Origin: Bacteroidota bacterium
Lineage (GTDB): Bacteria; Bacteroidota; Bacteroidia; Bacteroidales; SZUA-534
Assembly (NCBI GenBank): GCA_020047835.1
Contig: JAIFNJ010000057.1
Location: 1-5,215 of the forward strand
DNA: 5,215 bases
Direction of reading: 5' to 3'
Shown here: one piece after another, positions 1 to 4,839 of the stretch
Position numbering within the stretch: the first letter of the stretch is position 1
How the letters are laid out: each line of letters starts with the position of its first letter
Notes under the pieces: model-generated
The model's database searches: none
What the model saw: only the letters and a program-made list of their open reading frames with translations
Told to the model about the DNA's origin: nothing
Position numbers and translations under genes: made by a program

Positions 1-8
1 TGAATGGG

Positions 9-587
9 TTATTTTTCTCTTTTATGAATTTCATCCCTAATATTTGATGCGTCTTCATAATTTTCCTGCTCTACAGCTTTTTGCAACATTTCTTTAAGCT
101 CTGTTAATGAATAATTCTGATATTTTTTTGATGGCCATTCCGGTTTTTCTGACTTATCAGTTCGAATTCGGTCTTCTACCGGAAGAATAATCCCGGCTTT
201 ATCAAGAATTTCACTGGTAGTATAAATTGGACTACCGAATCGAATGGCTAAAGCCACTGCATCTGAAGTTCGGGCATCAATTTTGATTCTTGAACCTCCA
301 TTATCGCATAACAATTCTGAATAAAAAATCCCTTCTTCCAACCGGTGAATGGTAACCTCAATAAGCTCAATCTTAAACGCCATGGCAAAATTCACAAACA
401 AATCGTGTGTTAATGGGCGTGGTGGTTTTAATGCTTCCAATTCAATAGCAATAGCTTGAGCTTCAAATCCGCCAATTATAATAGGAATCCTACGATCGCC
501 GGATTCTTCAGCAAGCACTAAAGCATAGGCTCCCGACTGTGTCTGACTGTATGATAAGCCCAAAACTTTTAATTTTACTCTCCCCAT
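9..587 (-). CDS. Bifunctional nuclease (BFN/DUF151) domain protein with C-terminal UVR motif
   Basis: This 192-residue protein has a BFN (DUF151) domain at about residues 1-135, shown by the KPPRPLTHDL stretch (54-63) and IDARTSDAVALAIRFGSPIY (103-122), both hallmarks of the family. A linker rich in charged residues leads to a UVR-type motif at about 159-192 (LTELKEMLQKAVEQENYEDA, then R184-D-E-I), the short helical hairpin that in UvrB and UvrC mediates protein contact. Plant members of the family are reported as dual DNase/RNase enzymes; the role of bacterial members is poorly defined, so nuclease activity here is inference from family. The frame stays open to an ATG at 653, but I chose the ATG at 587 because homology begins at MGRVKLKVLGL and a promoter-like sequence lies at 611-641, inside the longer version. 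It is transcribed divergently from rplU. The stop lies at the window edge, so its downstream context is unseen. Confidence 0.9.
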   Translation of the reverse strand: MGRVKLKVLGLSYSQTQSGAYALVLAEESGDRRIPIIIGGFEAQAIAIELEALKPPRPLTHDLFVNFAMAFKIELIEVTIHRLEEGIFYSELLCDNGGSRIKIDARTSDAVALAIRFGSPIYTTSEILDKAGIILPVEDRIRTDKSEKPEWPSKKYQNYSLTELKEMLQKAVEQENYEDASNIRDEIHKREK

Positions 588-610
588 GATAATCCCACAT
601 TTAAGGGTAA

Positions 611-641
611 CAAATATATAAATATCTGTTATGTTTAGAAA
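611..641 (-). promoter_or_regulatory. Candidate Bacteroidota-type promoter for the DUF151 gene
   Basis: On the minus strand, TATATTTG (611-618) matches the Bacteroidota -7 consensus TAnnTTTG. TTTC (638-641) lies exactly 19 bases upstream and differs by one base from the -33 consensus TTTG. Transcription would begin near 604-606, giving a leader of under 20 bases before the ATG at 587. This is a pattern match only; the -33 box is imperfect. Confidence 0.5.
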
Positions 642-816
642 CGATTGTGCCATTATTTAGTAATAAGAATTTCATTTTTAGAACAGATACTTCATTACAC
701 TAAAAATTTGAACAAAATTTGGTCAATAAAGTAGTCGGAATTACTTATTATTGTGGGTTAATTGATTGAATATGATTTCATTTTTTTATTTTCAAGCAAA
801 ATTTGTAAAGCAAATA

Positions 817-847
817 TTTGTAGATCAATTAAAGTTTTCTAATTTTG
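817..847 (+). promoter_or_regulatory. Bacteroidota-type promoter for rplU-rpmA
   Basis: TTTG (817-820), a 19-base spacer and TAATTTTG (840-847) match the Bacteroidota primary sigma-factor consensus (TTTG, about 19-21 bases, TAnnTTTG) at every defined position. Initiation would fall near 852, leaving about 30 bases of untranslated leader before the rplU ATG at 885. That leader looks too short to hold a structured ribosomal-protein autoregulatory element. The rest of the divergent gap (619-816) is AT-rich; AAAATTTG recurs at 703-710, 714-721 and 799-805 (the last lacking one A), but I assign it no function. Confidence 0.75.
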
Positions 848-884
848 CAGTCCGAAAGTTTTAAAACAAATAATATTAGGACCG

Positions 885-1196
885 ATGTACGCGATTGTAG
901 AAATAGGAGGACAACAACTTAAGGTTGAAGAAAAGGCAAAAATTTATGTTAATTTGATGGATGCCGTTGAAGGAACCAAAGTTGAATTTGACAAGGTTTT
1001 ACTTATTGACAATGAGGGAACTGTGAATGTAGGACAACCTGTTGTTGAGGGAGCAAAAGTATCAGCTACTGTGTTAGCTCATGTTAAAGGTGAAAAAACA
1101 CTTGTTTTCAAAAAGAAAAGAAGAAAAACCTATCAGGTAATGAATGGTCACCGTCAACAATACACACAAATTGAGATTGAAAAAATTACCGCTTAA
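885..1196 (+). CDS. rplU: 50S ribosomal protein L21
   Basis: The 103-residue product has the normal length for bacterial L21, a structural protein of the large ribosomal subunit that binds 23S rRNA. It opens with MYAIVEIGGQQLKVEE, the typical L21 start, and ends with the basic rRNA-binding signature FKKKRRKTYQVMNGHRQQYT (75-94), which fits the L21 family pattern (basic cluster, then GHR-x2-T). The ATG at 885 is set by this N-terminus; the upstream bases contain no clear Shine-Dalgarno sequence, as is usual in Bacteroidota. It is the first gene of a dicistron with rpmA, 19 bases downstream, under the promoter at 817-847. Confidence 0.98.
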   Translation: MYAIVEIGGQQLKVEEKAKIYVNLMDAVEGTKVEFDKVLLIDNEGTVNVGQPVVEGAKVSATVLAHVKGEKTLVFKKKRRKTYQVMNGHRQQYTQIEIEKITA

Positions 1197-1215
1197 TATA
1201 AAATATTTTTAAGAG

Positions 1216-1473
1216 ATGGCACATAAAAAAGGAATGGGTAGCTCCCGAAATGGTCGTGATTCAGAAAGTAAACGACTGGGAGTTAAAATTTTCGGAGGGC
1301 AAGAAGCTACTGCTGGAAATATTATCGTACGTCAACGCGGAACCAAACACCACCCAGGTGAAAATGTTGGCATTGGCAGAGACCACACATTGTTTGCGCT
1401 AATTAATGGAAAAGTGGCATTTGCCCGCAAAAAAGACGATAGATCGTATGTTTCTATTGTTCCACAAGCATAA
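1216..1473 (+). CDS. rpmA: 50S ribosomal protein L27
   Basis: The 85-residue product is full-length L27, which lies near the peptidyl-transferase centre; its flexible N-terminus reaches toward the tRNA acceptor ends. It starts directly with MAHKKGMGSSRNGRDSESKR, without the cleaved N-terminal extension found in Firmicutes such as Staphylococcus. The family signature G-x-IIV-RQRG-x5-G is at residues 34-48, followed by the conserved VGIGRDHTLFAL (51-62). It follows rplU by 19 bases in the classic L21-L27 pair, and a strong terminator lies 25 bases after its stop. AAGAG just before the ATG is at most a poor ribosome-binding site. Confidence 0.98.
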   Translation: MAHKKGMGSSRNGRDSESKRLGVKIFGGQEATAGNIIVRQRGTKHHPGENVGIGRDHTLFALINGKVAFARKKDDRSYVSIVPQA

Positions 1474-1497
1474 CTAAAATAATTAGTATAAATTCGC

Positions 1498-1536
1498 AAT
1501 CTCCTGATACTTGTTATCAGGAGATTTTTTATTTTT
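1498..1536 (+). terminator. Intrinsic terminator after rplU-rpmA, in the serS leader
   Basis: TCTCCTGATA (1500-1509) pairs perfectly with TATCAGGAGA (1515-1524) across the five-base loop CTTGT. Two further A-T pairs (1498-1499 with 1525-1526) extend the stem. Six T residues (1525-1530) and a second T run (1532-1536) follow. This should end the ribosomal-protein transcript, yet it sits only 17 bases before the serS start codon. Confidence 0.9.
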
Positions 1537-1553
1537 ACCAAAAACCAATTACT

Positions 1554-2828
1554 ATGCTTACACTTAAATACATTCAGGAAAATACTCAGGAAGTTATTGA
1601 TCGGTTGGCCGTTAAACGTTTCGATGCTAAAGCAACCATTGAAAAAATCCTTATAAAGGATGAAGAACGCAAAAGTACCCAAAAAGAACAAGACGATATA
1701 TTGGCTCAAATTAATACCAATTCAAAGGAAGTAGGGCAACTTTATAAAGATGGAAAAGTTAAAGAAGCCGATGCCGCCAAGGATAAAACCACCGCATTGA
1801 AAGAAGATGTAAAAGGGCTTACTCAAAAGTTATCGGAGCTAGAAGAAGAACTTCAAAAACTATTGGTTCTGTTGCCAAATACACCTCACAATAGCGTGCC
1901 CGTTGGTAAAGGAGCCGAGGATAATTTAGTAGTGCGCGAAGGAGGTAAAACACCTACCTTGCACGCCGGTGCAAAGCCACATTGGGACTTGGCCAAAGAT
2001 TTTGACATTATTGATTTTGAGTTGGGTGTAAAGATTACCGGCGCCGGATTCCCGGTTTACAAAGGAAAAGGAGCCCGTTTACAGCGTGCCCTGATTAATT
2101 TCTTCTTGGATGAAAATGTAAAGGCCGGTTTTACCGAAATACAGCCACCCTATGTGGTTAATGAAGCTTCCGGATTTGGCACGGGGCAGCTGCCCGATAA
2201 AGAAGGGCAAATGTACCATGCTACCATCGATAATTTGTACCTCATTCCAACGGCCGAAGTTCCCATTACCAACCTTTACCGGGATGTTATTTTAAATGCA
2301 AAAGAATTCCCAGTTAAAAATACCGCTTATAGTGCCTGTTTCCGTCGCGAAGCTGGTTCGTATGGTAAAGATGTGCGTGGTTTGAACCGGTTGCATCAGT
2401 TCGATAAAGTGGAAATTGTGGTATTGGAGCATCCCGACAAATCTTACGAAATGCTGGAGACCATGGTAAATCATGTGGAAACGTTGGTTCAAAAGTTAGG
2501 TTTGCCATACCGTATTATAAAGTTATGTGGCGGGGATATGGGTTTTACTTCAGCACTCACCTACGATTTTGAAGTATATGCCGCAGCCCAACAAAAATGG
2601 CTTGAAGTAAGTTCCGTATCAAATTTTGAAACGTATCAGGCCAACCGGTTGAAGCTGCGCTTTAAAGAAGATGGGCAAAAGAAAACTCAATTAGCACACA
2701 CATTGAATGGCAGCGCGTTAGCATTGCCTCGCATTGTTGCCGCTTTACTCGAAAACAATCAAACTCCCGATGGAATCCGTATTCCGGATTGTTTGGTTGA
2801 TTTGTGTGGTTTTAAGTTAATTAAATAA
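1554..2828 (+). CDS. serS: Seryl-tRNA synthetase (class II)
   Basis: This 424-residue cytoplasmic enzyme charges tRNA(Ser) with serine via seryl-adenylate and is full length for the family. Residues about 30-105, rich in K/E heptads, form the N-terminal antiparallel coiled-coil arm that contacts the long variable arm of tRNA(Ser). The class II catalytic core follows: motif 1 region around 174-200 (ARLQRALINFFLDE to PPY), the serine-binding loop PTAEVP (232-237), motif 2 FRREAGSYGKDVRGLNRLHQ (263-282) with the following FDKVE, the EVSSVSNFETYQANR segment (351-365), and motif 3 LNGSALALPRIVAALLEN (384-401) with its invariant Arg393. The ATG at 1554 gives the normal SerRS N-terminus (MLTLKYIQEN). 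No Shine-Dalgarno and no good promoter are visible in the 80-base gap after rpmA, so expression may depend on read-through of the terminator at 1498-1536 or on a promoter I cannot recognise. A terminator follows directly. Confidence 0.98.
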   Translation: MLTLKYIQENTQEVIDRLAVKRFDAKATIEKILIKDEERKSTQKEQDDILAQINTNSKEVGQLYKDGKVKEADAAKDKTTALKEDVKGLTQKLSELEEELQKLLVLLPNTPHNSVPVGKGAEDNLVVREGGKTPTLHAGAKPHWDLAKDFDIIDFELGVKITGAGFPVYKGKGARLQRALINFFLDENVKAGFTEIQPPYVVNEASGFGTGQLPDKEGQMYHATIDNLYLIPTAEVPITNLYRDVILNAKEFPVKNTAYSACFRREAGSYGKDVRGLNRLHQFDKVEIVVLEHPDKSYEMLETMVNHVETLVQKLGLPYRIIKLCGGDMGFTSALTYDFEVYAAAQQKWLEVSSVSNFETYQANRLKLRFKEDGQKKTQLAHTLNGSALALPRIVAALLENNQTPDGIRIPDCLVDLCGFKLIK

Positions 2829-2833
2829 ATATC

Positions 2834-2859
2834 GAGCCCTGAACCAGGGCTTCTTTTTT
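2834..2859 (+). terminator. Intrinsic terminator after serS, abutting ruvC
   Basis: AGCCCTG (2835-2841) pairs with CAGGGCT (2845-2851) around a three-base AAC loop, with a possible G-T closing pair (2834/2852). TTCTTTTTT follows. The T tract ends two bases before the ruvC ATG at 2862, so the same hairpin would occupy the ruvC translation-initiation region of any read-through transcript. Confidence 0.8.
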
Positions 2860-2861
2860 AA

Positions 2862-3410
2862 ATGAATAATCGGATTATATTAGGGATAGATCCCGGTACT
2901 GCTGTAATGGGTTATGGTGTTATTGAGGTGATTAACAAAAAACCCAGTATCGTAACATTAGGAATTATTGATTTAAAAAAAATTGAAGATACCTACTTAA
3001 AATTATCAAAGATATTTGAGCGTACCATTGGCTTAATTGACTCTTATAAACCGGACGAATTAGCCATTGAAGCTCCTTTCTTTGGCAAAAATGTGCAATC
3101 GATGCTTAAGCTGGGAAGGGCTCAGGGAGTAGCTATTGCAGCGGCACTGTCGCGGGAGATACCTATTTTTGAGTATGCGCCCCGCAAAATTAAGATGTCG
3201 ATAACAGGCAACGGAAATGCTTCAAAAGAACAAGTAGCCAGTATGTTGCAGCATACCTTATCGTTAACCGAAATTCCAAAAGATTTGGATGCAACGGATG
3301 GATTGGCCGCAGCTTTATGTCATTTTTATCAAAACAAGCCTCAAAACGATGGTAAATCGTTCAACAGCTGGAAAGATTTTATGAATAAGAATCCCGATAG
3401 GGTTAAATAA
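2862..3410 (+). CDS. ruvC: Crossover junction endodeoxyribonuclease RuvC
   Basis: The 182-residue product is the Holliday-junction resolvase, which acts with the RuvAB branch-migration motor and nicks opposing strands of four-way junctions. The four acidic metal-binding residues of the RNase H-like fold are all present: Asp10 in LGIDPGT (7-13), Glu70 in LAIEAPFFGKN (67-77), and Asp143 and Asp146 in DLDATDGLAAALCHF (141-155). The conserved SMLKLGRAQGVAIAA (80-94) and YAPRKIK (105-111) segments also fit the family. The C-terminal tail past about residue 158 is polar and poorly conserved. The ATG at 2862 places the first catalytic Asp at the usual distance from the N-terminus. The start lies directly against the serS terminator, which raises a question about its transcription. 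The gene converges on the HIT gene across the repeat element at 3495-3672. Confidence 0.97.
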   Translation: MNNRIILGIDPGTAVMGYGVIEVINKKPSIVTLGIIDLKKIEDTYLKLSKIFERTIGLIDSYKPDELAIEAPFFGKNVQSMLKLGRAQGVAIAAALSREIPIFEYAPRKIKMSITGNGNASKEQVASMLQHTLSLTEIPKDLDATDGLAAALCHFYQNKPQNDGKSFNSWKDFMNKNPDRVK

Positions 3411-3494
3411 AAAGACTCTATGCCATTTTGAGTGGGGAAATGATTCTCATTAAATTCTGAATACAAAATCTGCATTTTTACTTGCTTGTTTTTT

Positions 3495-3509
3495 AAGGCT
3501 GAAAGCCTT
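3495..3509. repeat. Outer hairpin, left arm
   Basis: AAGGCT and AGCCTT form a 6-bp stem with a GAA loop. Its mirror at 3658-3672 has three swapped base pairs and the complementary loop TTC. Confidence 0.8.
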
Positions 3510-3519
3510 TAATCAAAAG

Positions 3520-3538
3520 CATAGGGCAGCGCCCTATG
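3520..3538. repeat. 19-base palindrome, left arm
   Basis: CATAGGGC and GCCCTATG form a perfect 8-bp stem with the three-base loop AGC. An exact reverse-complement copy lies at 3629-3647. Confidence 0.95.
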
Positions 3539-3562
3539 TACTGAACCTAGAAATATTTTAGT

Positions 3563-3587
3563 AGGCTGTAAGCCTTAAAGCAAAAGC
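3563..3587 (+). repeat. Partial second copy of the direct repeat unit
   Basis: These 25 bases match 3496-3520 at 22 positions, with a 67-base period. The copy contains the inner hairpin AGGCT-GTA-AGCCT (3563-3575) followed by the AT-rich linker ending in CAAAAGC. It stops where the 19-base palindrome should begin, and the inverted arm starts four to five bases later, as if a tandem array was interrupted by a copy in the opposite orientation. Confidence 0.8.
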
Positions 3588-3590
3588 TAT

Positions 3591-3605
3591 CAGGCTTACA
3601 GCCTG
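3591..3605. repeat. Inner hairpin, right arm
   Basis: CAGGCT and AGCCTG form a 6-bp stem with a TAC loop. The central 13 bases are the exact reverse complement of the left inner hairpin at 3563-3575. Confidence 0.85.
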
Positions 3606-3628
3606 AATATTTTCCGTTCCATTATTTT

Positions 3629-3647
3629 CATAGGGCGCTGCCCTATG
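3629..3647. repeat. 19-base palindrome, right arm
   Basis: CATAGGGC and GCCCTATG form an 8-bp stem with loop GCT, the reverse complement of the AGC loop at 3528-3530. The asymmetric loop shows that the copy is inverted relative to 3520-3538. Confidence 0.95.
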
Positions 3648-3657
3648 CTAATGCTAA

Positions 3658-3672
3658 TTGCCTTTCAGGCAA
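3658..3672. repeat. Outer hairpin, right arm
   Basis: TTGCCT and AGGCAA form a 6-bp stem with loop TTC. Read on the minus strand it keeps the CTGAAAG core of the left outer hairpin, with paired changes elsewhere in the stem. Confidence 0.8.
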
Positions 3673-3748
3673 AAATAAAGCACTAAAATATATCCATAGA
3701 ATTCGACAAAAAACCTTTTTATTCACCCACCTAAATCAACAAAGAGCC

Positions 3749-3781
3749 AATAAAAAAAGGAGCTAAGCTCCTTTTTTTATT
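3749..3781. terminator. Bidirectional intrinsic terminator between ruvC and the HIT gene
   Basis: GGAGC (3759-3763) and GCTCC (3767-3771) pair around a TAA loop. The stem is extended by seven A residues (3752-3758) pairing with seven T residues (3772-3778), plus outer A-T pairs to 3749 and 3781. The A run becomes the U tract for leftward transcripts and the T run serves rightward ones, so it should stop both ruvC and greA-HIT transcription. It ends one base before the HIT stop codon. Confidence 0.9.
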
Positions 3782-3782
3782 T

Positions 3783-4175
3783 TTATATGTTTTTTGAAAT
3801 GGCCTGGGCAATTTCGGTAAATTCCTGCTTAGTGAGTTTTAATTTTGGATTCGAAAAACGAATGTCACTTTCTGAATCCATGGGTATCAAATGAATGTGG
3901 GCATGTGGGACTTCAAGACCTAAAACAACAACCGCTACCCGTTTGCATGGAATTGTTTTATCAATGGCTTTGGCAATTTTTTGGGCAAATACATGCAACC
4001 CTCCTAAAGTTTCCGCATTTAAGTCAAAGATGTAATCCACTTCCTGTTTTGGGATCACCAAAGTGTGTCCTTTTTTTAGCGGGTTAATATCCAGAAAAGC
4101 ATAATAGTCCTCATTTTCTGCTATTTTATAACTTGGGATTTCGCCTGCTGCTATTTTTGAAAAAATGGAAGCCAT
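3783..4175 (-). CDS. HIT-family hydrolase (HINT-like)
   Basis: This 130-residue cytoplasmic protein is a single-domain histidine-triad protein. The triad is VPHAHIHLIP (89-98); His93 is the expected nucleophile that forms the nucleotidyl intermediate, with His91 and His95 flanking it. The N-terminal FSKIAAGEIPSYKI (5-18) and FLDINPLKKGHTLVIPK (27-43) are typical of the HINT branch, whose members hydrolyse AMP-lysine-type phosphoramidates and related nucleotide conjugates. The physiological substrate here is unknown. It starts 11 bases after the greA stop with no promoter between, so it is the second gene of a greA-HIT operon. AAGG lies one base from the ATG, too close for a standard ribosome-binding site, so translational coupling to greA is plausible. 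Confidence 0.95.
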   Translation of the reverse strand: MASIFSKIAAGEIPSYKIAENEDYYAFLDINPLKKGHTLVIPKQEVDYIFDLNAETLGGLHVFAQKIAKAIDKTIPCKRVAVVVLGLEVPHAHIHLIPMDSESDIRFSNPKLKLTKQEFTEIAQAISKNI

Positions 4176-4186
4176 ACCTTGTTTTT

Positions 4187-4663
4187 TTATATTGGATTTA
4201 TTTCAAGAATCTCAAAATTCATAAGCCCTGAAGGTACTTTCACTTCCACGGTATCGCCAATTTTTTTGCCCATCAAACCCATGGCAATAGGGGTATTTAT
4301 TGACATTCTTCCGTTTTTCAAATCAGCCTCTGTTTCTGAAACAATGGCATATTCCATAATGGCATTTGTTTTCAGGTTCTTAATTTTAACCTTCGAAAGA
4401 ATTTGAACGCACGAATAATCGAGCTTTGATTCATCAATGATACGCGAACTTAGTATAGTGCCTTCCAATTGCGAGATTTTCATCTCCAACATGCCTTGAG
4501 CCTCTTTAGCTGCATCATATTCTGCATTTTCCGACAAGTCTCCTTTATCACGTGCTTCAGCAATTGCAGCCGACATTTTGGGACGTTCAACTGACTTAAG
4601 GTATTCTACCTCAGCTATTAATTTTTTTAATCCCTCGTTTGTTATGTATGCTAGTTTACCCAT
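4187..4663 (-). CDS. greA: Transcription elongation factor GreA
   Basis: The 158-residue product has the standard GreA length. It enters the secondary channel of RNA polymerase and stimulates cleavage of backtracked transcripts. The N-terminal coiled coil (about 8-75) carries the tip sequence GDLSENAEYDAAKEAQ (41-56), with the acidic residues Asp42 and Glu45 that coordinate the catalytic Mg2+. The C-terminal FKBP-like domain ends with SINTPIAMGLMGKKIGDTVE (121-140) and VKVPSG, the usual GreA pattern. The ATG at 4663 gives the normal N-terminus and has a strong Shine-Dalgarno sequence, rare in this phylum. HIT follows 11 bases downstream. I found no convincing TTTG/TAnnTTTG promoter in 4664-4839, although the terminator of the preceding gene implies that greA has its own promoter. 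Confidence 0.97.
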   Translation of the reverse strand: MGKLAYITNEGLKKLIAEVEYLKSVERPKMSAAIAEARDKGDLSENAEYDAAKEAQGMLEMKISQLEGTILSSRIIDESKLDYSCVQILSKVKIKNLKTNAIMEYAIVSETEADLKNGRMSINTPIAMGLMGKKIGDTVEVKVPSGLMNFEILEINPI

Positions 4664-4667
4664 AGAA

Positions 4668-4676
4668 ACCTCCTTT
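4668..4676 (-). promoter_or_regulatory. Strong Shine-Dalgarno sequence of greA
   Basis: On the minus strand AAAGGAGGT lies upstream of the greA ATG, with AGGAGG five bases from the start codon. It is the only near-perfect anti-16S match before a gene in this window and confirms the start at 4663. Confidence 0.85.
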
Positions 4677-4772
4677 ATTCGTCGAAAAAACTTCTAATTA
4701 ATGTTGAAAGAGTTACTAATTTTTTCTTCTGACTTTTTATTCTCAGAAATATGAGTTTTACAAAAAACCCAA

Positions 4773-4807
4773 AGAAAAAAGAATCCCATGTAAACATGGG
4801 ACTCTTT
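4773..4807 (-). terminator. Intrinsic terminator after the PorV/PorQ-like gene
   Basis: TCCCATG (4784-4790) pairs with CATGGGA (4795-4801) around a TAAA loop. After one mismatch (4783/4802), AAAGA and TCTTT extend the stem. Read leftward, a T-rich tract (complement of the A run at 4774-4780) follows. It separates the outer-membrane gene from greA. Confidence 0.85.
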
Positions 4808-4839
4808 ACAAATGAGTTACAAAGATAATAAAAATATTT

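Larger units (their letters stand above)
3495..3672. repeat. Symmetric multi-hairpin element (REP/BIME-like), two 81-base inverted arms
   Basis: Arm 1 (3495-3575) and arm 2 (3592-3672) are equal in length and mirror each other about 3583.5. Going inward, each arm has: an outer hairpin (3495-3509 and 3658-3672), ten bases, an identical 19-base palindrome (3520-3538 and 3629-3647), 24 bases, and an inner 13-base hairpin (3563-3575 and 3592-3604) whose copies are exact reverse complements. The axis carries AGCAAAAGCT (3579-3588). The spacers have the same lengths but are much diverged: 6 of 10 and 6 of 24 bases match. Architecturally this is like paired inverted REP units (BIMEs), which are typically mobilised in trans by RAYT transposases and sit in intergenic gaps. 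Assignment to a named family is inference; an RNA-level role such as 3'-end protection of ruvC or HIT mRNA is an alternative. Confidence 0.85.
3411..3782. other. Gene-free convergent gap between ruvC and the HIT gene
   Basis: No credible coding frame exists here. Positions 3411-3494 and 3673-3748 are AT-rich and show nothing I can name. The middle is the symmetric hairpin element at 3495-3672, and the right end is the bidirectional terminator at 3749-3781. No terminator is visible directly after the ruvC stop, so the ruvC transcript probably carries the whole element in its 3' untranslated region. Confidence 0.8.

Noticed and set aside
852..884. Possible L21 autoregulatory leader RNA upstream of rplU
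   Set aside because: The predicted leader is only about 30 bases and AT-rich with no clear stem. The known L21 leader element of Firmicutes is longer and not expected here.
1332..1709. A 125-codon open frame on the minus strand across the end of rpmA and the start of serS
   Set aside because: It runs opposite to two clear conserved genes and through the terminator at 1498-1536, and the translation resembles no family I know. It is a shadow frame.
3495..3672. CRISPR array
   Set aside because: There are too few direct repeats, the dominant symmetry is inverted, the repeat units are internal palindromes, and no cas genes are nearby.
3495..3672. Insertion sequence remnant with terminal inverted repeats
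   Set aside because: No transposase fragment or target-site duplication is visible. The inverted arms consist of several hairpins throughout rather than terminal repeats around a unique core.
3845..4406. Two plus-strand open frames (3845-4087 and 4179-4406) opposite the HIT gene and greA
   Set aside because: Both are antisense to well-conserved genes. The hydrophobic look of the second arises from the complement of the greA coding strand.
4820..4827. TATCTTTG on the minus strand, a -7-like box that could drive greA
   Set aside because: No TTTG box lies 19-21 bases upstream (TTAG at best), and transcription from it would run straight into the terminator at 4773-4807 before reaching greA.
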